From: Actinomadura mexicana
Lineage (GTDB): Bacteria > Actinomycetota > Actinomycetes > Streptosporangiales > Streptosporangiaceae
DNA: 64,000 bases
NCBI RefSeq assembly: GCF_900188105.1
Contig: NZ_FZNP01000001.1
Location: forward strand, 434,001-498,000
Reading direction: 5' to 3'
In this document: piece by piece, positions 1-7,170 of the stretch
How positions within the stretch are numbered: the stretch's first letter is position 1
Layout: each line of letters starts with the position of its first letter
Program-made: the position numbers and the translations under genes
Notes under the pieces: generated by a model
What the model was told of the DNA's origin: nothing
Seen by the model: only the letters and a program-made list of their open reading frames with translations
The model's database searches: none

Positions 1-237
1 CGCGGATCCTGGTGGTTCAGCCATTGCGTGGCCGACGAGGCGTTGACGGATCCGGCGGCCCATCTCGCGCCCGGGGTCGCCGGAGCCCTCGCGGAGGACG
101 AGCTTCAAATAATCCATCGGCAACTGGGCGAGGTATGCGTCAAGGCGATCGAGGACACGGACGGGCTCGCAGCGGAGGTAGAGAGGGCCTTGGTCTCACA
201 GTTGTACGCTTCGATCGAAGCGATGGAAGGCCGGTAG
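1..237 (+). CDS. hypothetical protein, 5' end outside window
   Basis: The frame is open from the first base of the window to a TAG at 235-237, so the gene probably begins upstream. A GTG at 28 would give a 69-residue protein but has only a distant purine-rich stretch before it. The visible part is Ala/Glu-rich and predicted helical, with no motif I recognise. It ends 6 bases before the GTG of the ParB-like gene, so the two are probably cotranscribed. It could be the tail of a larger protein. Function unknown. Confidence 0.5.
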   Translation, partial: RGSWWFSHCVADEALTDPAAHLAPGVAGALAEDELQIIHRQLGEVCVKAIEDTDGLAAEVERALVSQLYASIEAMEGR

Positions 238-243
238 GGCACT

Positions 244-798
244 GTGGAGCCAGTGGAGCCGGAGGGCATCCGGCCGGTGGTCGCGTCCGCGTTGGCCGCC
301 ATGTGGCCCGTCCCTTACAACGAAGCGCGCCTGACGTGGCGGGAGGTCCGGCTCGCTGATGTGCGGTCGATCGTCCATGTGGCGCGACGGCAGCGGCTCG
401 ACTCGGCTGAGGAGCTTTTGCAGCTCTACCGGGGCGCGCAGACAGCGCCCTATGTGCCGGTCCGCTTGGTCGGCCAAGGCGAGCGCTCGTTCCTCGTTCC
501 TCCCGTCGCCGAGGAGCACGGGACGCACCTCGTGCTCATCGACGGGGTGCACCGACTGCTGGCGGCTCATCGGGCAGGGATCCGCCATGTCCGGTTGTTC
601 GTCGTGTCGGGTGAGCTGCCGACTCCTCCTGGGGACGTCTGCGCGCTGGGGGACATCGGGCTCAGTTCGGAGCATCGGCCGCCGGAGATGATGTTCCGCA
701 ATCTGCGGCCGGAGGTTTTCCGGCGGGTCGGTGACGCGGGCGGCCTTGAAGCGGCGGTGCGCAGGGAACTGCGCCGCCGACCCGGTGAGGGAACATGA
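244..798 (+). CDS. ParB-like nuclease-fold domain protein
   Basis: A protein of 184 residues with a GTG start six bases after the preceding stop. Residues 36-120 look like a ParB/sulfiredoxin-type N-terminal domain: after a variable stretch comes LIDGVHRLLAAHRAG (98-112), which matches the D-G-x-H-R-x-x-A ParB box. No helix-turn-helix or C-terminal dimerisation domain follows, so this is not a chromosome-partition ParB. Short stand-alone ParB-box proteins of this kind occur as accessory regulators or nucleotide-binding proteins in actinomycetes. The fold is a confident call, but the role is not known and depends on genes left of the window. Confidence 0.65.
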   Translation: MEPVEPEGIRPVVASALAAMWPVPYNEARLTWREVRLADVRSIVHVARRQRLDSAEELLQLYRGAQTAPYVPVRLVGQGERSFLVPPVAEEHGTHLVLIDGVHRLLAAHRAGIRHVRLFVVSGELPTPPGDVCALGDIGLSSEHRPPEMMFRNLRPEVFRRVGDAGGLEAAVRRELRRRPGEGT

Positions 799-822
799 TC
801 CGTTTCCGGACGCCGGGTGGTG

Positions 823-1575
823 TCAGCGCGGCCTGTCGAGCAGATCCTTGATCAGCTGCCGTACCCGGTCGGCCGGCAGGTGCTCGACCCTCTCCTTGAT
901 CTTGCCTTTCCGCAGGATGGTCTCCGGCCGCGTCCGCTCGCCGGAGACGGGGATGTAGACGTTGGTCGCGGAACGCACGGGAGGGCCCTGGAGGAACAGT
1001 GTCGCGGCCAGGCCGGGCCCGGCCCTGGCGACCTTGTGCAGTTCGGTCTCGCTCAGGTGGACCGTCGTGCCCGCCGACATCGTGGTGGTGAACCCGCAGT
1101 CCAGCGCGGCGGGGCCTCGCGGCAGCATCTCGTAGGCGGCGGCCTCACCCGGGCTGCGGTATTCGCATGCCACGTGGGTGGGGGCGGCCCCGGTCCGTGT
1201 GGAATGCGAGTAGCTCTCCCAGCGCAGCCGACCGCATAAGAGCGTGCTCCAGAACGACCATCGGTGGTCGTGGACGTTCTCGCCGCCGCCGGCCGTCGAG
1301 TCGTGCCAGGCGTGCAGGACGAGCTTGTGCCCGGTCAGTTCACGCGACGACCATTCGTCCGATGCCACGAGAACGAACTTGAGGAACCCGTTGGCATGGA
1401 TGCGGGCGCGGCGTTCCACGAGGGCGGCGGCGCGCTGGTCGCCGGTGTCGAGGGTCTTGGCGACCTCGGCCACCAGGTCGAAGGCCAGGCTTCGGGCATC
1501 GAGTGCCGCTCCGCGCAGCGTACGCGCGAGCGACTCGGCCGGCTCACCCGGGGCGAGGAGCGGCGGCCGGTTCAT
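823..1575 (-). CDS. cupin-fold protein, possible metal-dependent oxygenase
   Basis: A protein of 250 residues whose ATG at 1575 overlaps the stop of the upstream cyclase-like gene in an ATGA, so the two are translationally coupled. The core motif VHDHRWSFWS (101-110) gives H102-x-H104, the first cupin metal motif, and H173/H180 in TVHLSETELH supply a likely third ligand, as in cysteine-dioxygenase-type cupins. The usual cupin Glu is not obvious. There is no signal peptide, so it is cytosolic. It is the last gene of a three-gene operon (3576 to 823) and may be the enzyme or effector that the cyclase-like protein works with. No specific substrate can be named. Confidence 0.6.
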   Translation of the reverse strand: MNRPPLLAPGEPAESLARTLRGAALDARSLAFDLVAEVAKTLDTGDQRAAALVERRARIHANGFLKFVLVASDEWSSRELTGHKLVLHAWHDSTAGGGENVHDHRWSFWSTLLCGRLRWESYSHSTRTGAAPTHVACEYRSPGEAAAYEMLPRGPAALDCGFTTTMSAGTTVHLSETELHKVARAGPGLAATLFLQGPPVRSATNVYIPVSGERTRPETILRKGKIKERVEHLPADRVRQLIKDLLDRPR

Positions 1576-2924
1576 GCCTCGACCTGCCAGACGTGGCCGT
1601 GGCCGATGAACTCCTTCGCCACGAGGTCGAGCTCGCCGAGGTGATGGTACCCGTCGTCGCGCGGGCGCCAGCGGCTTCCGAGAACGTCCCGCATGTCGGG
1701 ACTGATGAGGAGGTTGTTCTGGCGGGGAGCGAGCGCGGTGGGCTGGGCGGCGCCCACGGGCGCGAGGCCCTCCCGCATGGCGATCGCCAGCGCCTGCTCC
1801 AGCCGGCACACCTCGATGATCGCCGCGCCGTCGAACGCCAGGGCGAAGCTCCCGACGCCGCTGACACGCCCGTACTCGTACTCGCCGTAGTGCAGGGCCA
1901 TCCGGGACCCGACCCGGTACTGGGGGTTCCTGATCGCCTCATTCAGGTCGTCGATGCGGCGGACCACGGCGCGCCATTCCTCCAGGAGTTCGTCGACCGT
2001 GTCGGCGGCGCTCTCGAAGGACCGTCGCGGGAAGGCGGCGACGAAGCCGTCTCCCGCGGTCTGCACCTGGGTCGTGCCGAGCCGCGCCAGCATCCGGTCG
2101 AAGCGCGTGGCGACGGACTTGCGGAATGTCTCCTGGATGACGTCGGACGTCTCCCGGAAGGAGTGCATGTTCTCCCGCGCGTATCTCAGGGCACCGCCGT
2201 ATCCGGCCAGGTCGACCGCGCAAAGGATTCCGGTCTCGCGGCGGGAGAACAGCGTCGTGTCGATGTCGATCGCGTTCGCCGCCATCATGCCGCGGTACCC
2301 GCGGTCGGAGACGATGTGCTCCACGTCGCTCATGAGCGGCTTCCCCAGGAACCACCGTTCGGTGCGGCCGTGGAGCGAACTGTGGAGGGGCCGGGTCATC
2401 TCCTCGTACTCGTCGAGCGGCAGGTAGACGTAGCCGCGACGCATGTCGGGGTCGGCGAGGTTGCGCAGGCATGCCTCGTCCACGCCGGTGAGCCCGTAGC
2501 GGACGATCTTGTAGGCCTTCACCAGTTCCGGCGACCGGGGGGACTTCTTCAGCTCGAAGAAGGAGCCGCGATACTCCAGTTCGATGTCCCGCAGGCCCAT
2601 CTGGTAGGCCAGGTGGGCGAGGTCGGCCTTCATGGCGTCGTCGGTGATCCGCGCGGTGGCGAGCTTGTGCAGCGAGCCCACCGTGGTCGGCGGCGAGAAC
2701 GTCATGGGCACGGGGTAGGCCACGAACGGCGGGCTCCAGTAACCCTCGTCGTGCGGCGGCGCGACGCGCCCGCCCTTCAGCGGGTAGCTGGGGAACGTCA
2801 GGAGGAGGTGCGTCCTGCCGCCCTGGCGCACCGTGATCTCCAGGGAGGCGATCACCCAGATCTGCGAAGGGGGTTCCGACAGGCGCGTCAGGGCGTGCTC
2901 GGTGTCGATGATCTGGTAGGTCAC
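1572..2924 (-). CDS. degenerate class III nucleotide cyclase-like protein
   Basis: A protein of 450 residues with a GTG start and a good GAGGAGG site. The N-terminal 215 residues are unfamiliar. Residues 230-448 follow the class III nucleotidyl cyclase (CHD) layout: CAVDLAGYGG (235-244) carries the first metal Asp (D238), TAGDGF (289-294) the second (D292), RMALHYGE (341-348) matches the G-I-H-x-G strand, and VCRLEQ (372-377) keeps the transition-state Arg (R374). By eye the substrate-selecting Lys is Q288, the selecting Asp is A363 and the transition-state Asn is I370. It may be an altered-specificity cyclase, such as the pyrimidine cyclases of Pycsar systems, or a nucleotide-binding pseudo-enzyme. 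It lies between a NUDIX-like gene and a cupin gene in one operon. Confidence 0.6.
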   Translation of the reverse strand: MTYQIIDTEHALTRLSEPPSQIWVIASLEITVRQGGRTHLLLTFPSYPLKGGRVAPPHDEGYWSPPFVAYPVPMTFSPPTTVGSLHKLATARITDDAMKADLAHLAYQMGLRDIELEYRGSFFELKKSPRSPELVKAYKIVRYGLTGVDEACLRNLADPDMRRGYVYLPLDEYEEMTRPLHSSLHGRTERWFLGKPLMSDVEHIVSDRGYRGMMAANAIDIDTTLFSRRETGILCAVDLAGYGGALRYARENMHSFRETSDVIQETFRKSVATRFDRMLARLGTTQVQTAGDGFVAAFPRRSFESAADTVDELLEEWRAVVRRIDDLNEAIRNPQYRVGSRMALHYGEYEYGRVSGVGSFALAFDGAAIIEVCRLEQALAIAMREGLAPVGAAQPTALAPRQNNLLISPDMRDVLGSRWRPRDDGYHHLGELDLVAKEFIGHGHVWQVEA

Positions 2925-2937
2925 CTGACGCTCCTCC

Positions 2938-3576
2938 TCACTCTTTCATGTGACTCAACAGCTGCCGAACGGCCACCGGGACGTTCGAGGCCACTTCCTT
3001 GCCGTTGATCTGCGCCGGGGACTTCTCCACGGTGCTGAAGTCGTCGACGTCCACCCAGAGGTGGTCGATGGCGACATCGGCCACCGGGAGGTCTGCGTGG
3101 TAGAAAGCGAACCTGTACGCGGTGAAGCTCTGCGACGTGTGGGAGAACTTCAGCGAGTAGGTGGTGTAGAAAGGGTCGCCGATCCATCCACCCGTGAGCT
3201 CGGGCAGTACGTTGTTGAGGTCCTGTTCCAGCGCCTGCCGGTACTCCCGCTCGTAGACCGAGGCGAGCTGGTCGAGAGAGTCGGCGAGCTCTTTGAGAGA
3301 AGCGCCGGGTGAGATTCTCAGAAACTGTAGTTCCTCGTCCAGTTCCTGGCTCTTGGCCTTCAGCGCGTCCTCGTCGAGGACCAGCGAGGAGTAGGGGGTC
3401 ATCCACGTCTCCCACGTCCCCCCGGGGTGCGGGTCGACCAGCAGAACCTGCCGGTCCGTGCCGCCGCGGGTGACGAGCTGGGTCGCTGTCAGTGCGACCC
3501 TGCCGGGCACGGTCTCCTGCGTCACCTTGACCTGGTGCGCGAGGTTGTCCGAATGATCCCAGGCATAGTCCGACAT
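2938..3576 (-). CDS. NUDIX-like hypothetical protein
   Basis: A protein of 212 residues. The ATG at 3576 has a GGAGAGGG ribosome site, which rejects longer upstream starts in the same frame. The order of elements recalls a NUDIX fold: a strand with VALTATQLV (27-35), then QVLLVDPHPGGTWETW (43-58), an acidic helical region (69-85), and a late strand with DHLWVDVDDF (171-180). A canonical RE-x-x-EE-x-G box is absent, so hydrolase activity is doubtful. It is the first gene of the operon and its stop lies 13 bases before the cyclase-like gene. NUDIX-like domains occur next to nucleotide second-messenger synthases in some defence loci; any such role here is inferred from context only. Confidence 0.5.
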   Translation of the reverse strand: MSDYAWDHSDNLAHQVKVTQETVPGRVALTATQLVTRGGTDRQVLLVDPHPGGTWETWMTPYSSLVLDEDALKAKSQELDEELQFLRISPGASLKELADSLDQLASVYEREYRQALEQDLNNVLPELTGGWIGDPFYTTYSLKFSHTSQSFTAYRFAFYHADLPVADVAIDHLWVDVDDFSTVEKSPAQINGKEVASNVPVAVRQLLSHMKE

Positions 3577-4769
3577 GTGCGATGACCCTCTCCGTTTATT
3601 ACCCCATCCGAAAAACCGGATCGAGATGGCGTGCCCATGATAGGCCGCATTATGAGAGGCGGACAGCCGATCCGTCATTGGACGATACGCCGACACACTA
3701 TTAGATCTTTGTCCGCTTGATGCCCTTGCGAGCATGTCCAGCGGTTACGCGATCCGTTTCCTGTTTCCCAGCCGTGCAAGGTGATGTTGCGCGCTCGCAA
3801 AGAAATCCATCCGGACCGTACATCGCGATCCGCGCTATTGCGATCGATTCGGAGGGATGTCCGACAGCGGCCATTGCGGGCAGAACGATCCATGAAGGCG
3901 ACTGGTCGGGTATCGGCTGCGCATGGCGTGCGCGTTGGGCGTGCGGCCTCAGAAAGGTGCCTGATCTGCGGAGAAGGAACCCGTCGCAGCCGGTGCACGA
4001 TCGCCGCCGCCGACGCAGTCGGGTCAACAGCGGCAGCGAGTGCAGCGCTCCTGTCAGCGACCCGCCGTGTCATGGCCTGGCACAGGGTTCCGGCCTCTTC
4101 CGGCGGCCCGCTCCGACCGGCGGCGTGGGTGTGCCGGAGTCAGCGCGCCGACCGTGCAGGAGCCGGGGCTCTCGCACACCTGGGCTCCCTGGACGGCCAG
4201 CCGCCACCAGGCCGAGATGCGCGCGTCACCGCGACTCGCGCACTCCGACGGACGCGGGACGGCATCCCGCGTGACGCCTGGGCAGTTCCCATTCATCTTC
4301 CCGCGGGCGGCGGTCGCGCTGCGGTTGACCGGCCGGGAGGTAAAGGCGTCCAAGCGCGACGCGGCAGTATGCCGGACGCCTGCCCTGAGATCGACGCCGT
4401 AGGACGGTAGGGGCGAGTCGGCGACGTCCGGTGAGGCAGCGTCCCGGCTGCGGAGGCACTCCATGAATGGAGGCGCCGGCGGCGGCACTCTTCGGTGGCG
4501 GGACGACGGCGTCAGCGCGAAGGCGGGCTGTGCCCGTGGGACGCGCGAAGTCAATGTGACGGGCCTCGTGGTGGTGCTGAGGGGTGCCGTCACGGTGTCG
4601 GGGCGTTGAGGAGGTGGTGCGAGCGGTTTCGGGCGGCGTTGTCGGGGGTTCCCGGGAGGGCCGTGCTCGGTACGGTAGGTCCCAGAGCAGTGGTGAAACC
4701 AAGACCACTCAACAAACCACCCGGTGCACGTGCCAAGCACGCGCACCCCGACCCAAACAAGGAATCACC
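3577..4769. other. 1.2-kb region without a supported gene
   Basis: Several open frames cross this stretch on both strands, but all are Arg/Pro/Ser-rich with no plausible ribosome site or domain, as expected from random high-GC sequence. The left end must hold the promoter of the leftward operon that starts at 3576, and the right end the promoter of the gene at 4770. I see no RNA gene, IS remnant or long repeat. Confidence 0.5.
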
Positions 4770-5234
4770 ATGACAAAGCGTCAGTCGATCTCGACCGGTC
4801 TGGGTGTCCTCGCCGGAGCGATCCTCGGAGGCATCCTCGAGGGCCTGAACTGGGCCATCTTCCTCGCTGACCACCACCGCGCCGGGGCCGACCCCTTCGA
4901 GTCCGGTGACTTCGGCTACCTCGTCCTCAAGGCCATCGTCAGCATCAGCGCCGGCATCATCGGCGCTGTTGGCGGCGTCTTCCTCAGCACCAACGACGGC
5001 CCTGAAACCCCCGGCGGGCGGAAGCTCCTCTCCCGCATCGCCGGTGGCATTGCCATCGCGGCGGTCGCAGGCTGCCTCGTTTGCGTCGCCCTGGCCGCCT
5101 CCGGCATCGCCGTCGTCCCCATCACCGGGTCCCTCGCAGCTGGCGTCCTCTCCAGCAACCTCGAGATCGTTCTCCTCACCCTCAGCGGCATGGTCGCGGG
5201 ACTCGTCGTCGGCGCCGTCCGCGCCGACAACTGA
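4770..5234 (+). CDS. small four-helix membrane protein
   Basis: A protein of 154 residues. The ATG at 4770 follows AAGGAATCACC, and translation ends at TGA 5232-5234. Hydrophobic segments near residues 9-32, 52-72, 90-115 and 128-150 predict four membrane helices, with a short polar loop (STNDGPETPGGRK) between helices 2 and 3 that contains no catalytic motif. There is no recognisable family. It stands alone and is followed by a strong hairpin at 5271-5303 that probably ends its transcript. Codon use is typical of the window. Confidence 0.7.
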   Translation: MTKRQSISTGLGVLAGAILGGILEGLNWAIFLADHHRAGADPFESGDFGYLVLKAIVSISAGIIGAVGGVFLSTNDGPETPGGRKLLSRIAGGIAIAAVAGCLVCVALAASGIAVVPITGSLAAGVLSSNLEIVLLTLSGMVAGLVVGAVRADN

Positions 5235-5270
5235 CCCACCTGCGAAGCCCGGTAGCATCGGGCCTCGTTC

Positions 5271-5303
5271 AACGGGGAGCCTGGCACTGCCAGGCTCCCC
5301 GTT
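5271..5303. terminator. strong inverted repeat, bidirectional terminator
   Basis: A perfect 16-bp inverted repeat with a one-base centre: AACGGGGAGCCTGGCA at 5271-5286 pairs with the complementary arm at 5288-5303. It lies between the rightward membrane protein gene and the leftward DUF397 gene, where a shared terminator is expected. There is no long T-tract. Confidence 0.65.
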
Positions 5304-5467
5304 CTCGTCCCTTCCCCTATCCGGTTGGAAGGTCTGGGGTGCGCCGCGCCCGCTGAACGCACAGGAGATCGAGGCTAGACGAGCCACCTTCGAGGCTCCG
5401 GGCAGAGGCCCCGTCCGGCAAGGGCGGCACTGTCGCCGCCACGTGCACGCGAGGCACACCAGGACGG

Positions 5468-5662
5468 TCAGCGGGCCGAGCTCTGCTTGATCTGCTCGAT
5501 CATGCTGGCGAACCGGGCACCGGAGAGGGTGAGGTGTCCCCCATCCGGATCCTTGCTGTCCCGCAATCCAATCTCGACTCCGGGAGCAAGACGGGCCAAC
5601 TCAACACAGTGCTCATCATTCACGCCACCGCTGTACGAACTCTTCCGCCACTGTTGCATCAT
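5468..5662 (-). CDS. DUF397 domain protein
   Basis: A protein of 64 residues filling one DUF397 domain: WRKSSYSGG near the start, then CVELAR, and a central DSKDPDG turn. It overlaps the stop of the upstream XRE gene by four bases (ATGA at 5659-5662). In actinomycetes DUF397 proteins are coded next to XRE-DUF5753 regulators and often beside a small ATP-binding protein, as here. They act as partners of the regulator in WhiJ-like control of development. A second Met codon lies one codon downstream of the chosen start. Confidence 0.9.
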   Translation of the reverse strand: MMQQWRKSSYSGGVNDEHCVELARLAPGVEIGLRDSKDPDGGHLTLSGARFASMIEQIKQSSAR

Positions 5663-6474
5663 GTGAGTCGCTCCGCATACTGCTTGATGATCTCGCGAGA
5701 GGCTTCCTCTGGGGCAGCCTTCACGCCGATGCGATCGAACATAACGGACAGCTCCCGAACCTCGCCAGGCGTTTCGATCAGGCGTCCTCCATGCTGTGCG
5801 CCGGAGTACGCGACGTCACGATCCTCCAGGCCAAGTATCTGCACCGACCCCTCGAAACCCATGTGCGCGCCCGACGAGAAGGGGACGATGCGCAGACTCA
5901 CCTGCGGAAGCTCAGCAAGGGCGAGCAGGTGCTCGAACTGCTTCTTCATTACGTCCGGACCACCGACCATACGGGCCAAGACACCCTCGTCAATCACCGC
6001 CCAAGTCAGGAGCGAGTCCCCCTTTTCCCAGTACGCCCGCTTTCGCGCGACCCGACGGGCCATGGTCGCGTCCAGATCCTTGAACCTGCTCGCTTCGACG
6101 CAGGCCCAGGTGTAGTCGTCTGTTTGAAGCGCTAGAGGGACGGCCTGACCGTGATAGGTCTTGATCGAAATCGCCTCCTCCTCGTACTTGTCGAGTTGCC
6201 TCCCCCAATCTGGATCGTGCATCATTCGGGCAAACCAGAGTAAGAGCTGCAATAGCCTCCCGGTGCCATACTTCTCGTCCAGCTTCACTAGGTGATCTTC
6301 CTGGGGGCGCTGCCTTCCCGCCTCGATGTTACAAACAGAAGATCTGGTGACTCCAATGATCTTTCCCGCCTGAGTGAGCGAGAGACCAGCCCTCTCGCGA
6401 AGAAATCGCAGGTAGAAGGCCAGGAAGTGATACATGGAGATCTTGGGGTCGAGGGGATCGCGAACGAGAGGCAT
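5659..6474 (-). CDS. XRE-family HTH regulator with DUF5753
   Basis: A protein of 271 residues. The ATG at 6474 is preceded by AGGAGGA. Residues 15-75 form an XRE helix-turn-helix (LSLTQAGKIIGVTRSSVCNI, then EAGRQRP). The remainder, about 90-265, is a DUF5753 domain of the kind found in WhiJ-like actinomycete regulators, including AFLRFL-type helices and the late SVMFDRIGVKA segment. It is translationally coupled to the DUF397 gene and divergent from the ATP-binding protein gene at 6573. The roughly 100-bp divergent spacer is the likely operator region. It probably controls its own locus or a developmental or antibiotic gene elsewhere. Confidence 0.9.
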   Translation of the reverse strand: MPLVRDPLDPKISMYHFLAFYLRFLRERAGLSLTQAGKIIGVTRSSVCNIEAGRQRPQEDHLVKLDEKYGTGRLLQLLLWFARMMHDPDWGRQLDKYEEEAISIKTYHGQAVPLALQTDDYTWACVEASRFKDLDATMARRVARKRAYWEKGDSLLTWAVIDEGVLARMVGGPDVMKKQFEHLLALAELPQVSLRIVPFSSGAHMGFEGSVQILGLEDRDVAYSGAQHGGRLIETPGEVRELSVMFDRIGVKAAPEEASREIIKQYAERLT

Positions 6475-6572
6475 GCTTCCTCCTGTTTTGCAATGTTGTT
6501 TGTACAGGTCAACCCTAAGACGCCCAGTGATCCTTGTCACAAGGAATCGGAAACTCGGGCAAGGACGGGGCG

Positions 6573-7001
6573 ATGATAACGACGGCGACCGGGGACCTGC
6601 TTATGCCCCTTATGGGCACACCGTCCGCGGTGGGGCTAGCACGCACCCTGGTGGACGCAAGAATCCGCAACTGGAGCTATTTTCACATTCTCGACAACGC
6701 GCTTCTCGTCGTCTCGGAGCTCGTCACCAACGCCGCCCGCCAGACGCCACACAAGGAGATCCGTCTCCAGCTCAGCCGGGACGAGCACGGCATCGTCATC
6801 GCCGTCTGGGACTCCGACTACGCGCTCCCTCAAGCCAAGCCGACGAAGGAACTCACTCTCGAAGACCTCGACCTCTCTGACGAGGCGTTCGACGATAACG
6901 GCGGCTGGGGCCTTCACATCGTCCAGGCGCTCTCGGCCAAGTGCGGCGTCACTGGCGACCCGGCCGGCGGCAAGTGGATCTGGTCACGCATCCACCCGTG
7001 A
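6573..7001 (+). CDS. GHKL ATP-binding protein, anti-sigma/serine-kinase type
   Basis: A protein of 142 residues with an ATG at 6573 after AAGGACGGGG; an in-frame start at 6534 would add 13 residues. It is a single HATPase_c_2 domain: N-box SELVTNAARQT, a weak G1 box at VWDSDYALP, and G2 box GGWGLHIVQAL. The family (SpoIIAB/RsbW-like) includes anti-sigma kinases, but stand-alone actinomycete copies next to XRE-DUF5753/DUF397 genes are mostly of unknown target. The canonical D-x-G of G1 reads D-S-D, so nucleotide binding may be weak. Confidence 0.85.
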   Translation: MITTATGDLLMPLMGTPSAVGLARTLVDARIRNWSYFHILDNALLVVSELVTNAARQTPHKEIRLQLSRDEHGIVIAVWDSDYALPQAKPTKELTLEDLDLSDEAFDDNGGWGLHIVQALSAKCGVTGDPAGGKWIWSRIHP

Positions 7002-7101
7002 CCTGTCCACCGACGACCGCGTACGTGGCGTGCTGCCGTCCGGGAGAGGATTTATGACGACTGCACGCCACTCCCCACGAAGGCACTCACTATCTTGCAC
7101 A

Positions 7102-7130
7102 TTGACACACGCCTGGGTCGAAGCATAATC
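7102..7130 (+). promoter_or_regulatory. near-consensus sigma70-type promoter, rightward
   Basis: TTGACA at 7102-7107 is followed after 16 bases by CATAAT (7124-7129), or after 17 by ATAATC. This is the best housekeeping-type promoter seen in the window. It points right, into the 3' end of the leftward methylase gene that begins its stop at 7171, and no sensible rightward protein follows. It may drive an antisense transcript. Confidence 0.5.
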
Positions 7131-7170
7131 GAGCCAGGCAGCAGCCAGTGGCCGCGTTCATGAACAAGGT

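Noticed and set aside
3717..4746. Several frames of 90-230 codons in the 3.6-4.8 kb gap
   Set aside because: All are Arg/Ser/Pro-rich, overlap each other on both strands and have no ribosome site or family resemblance.
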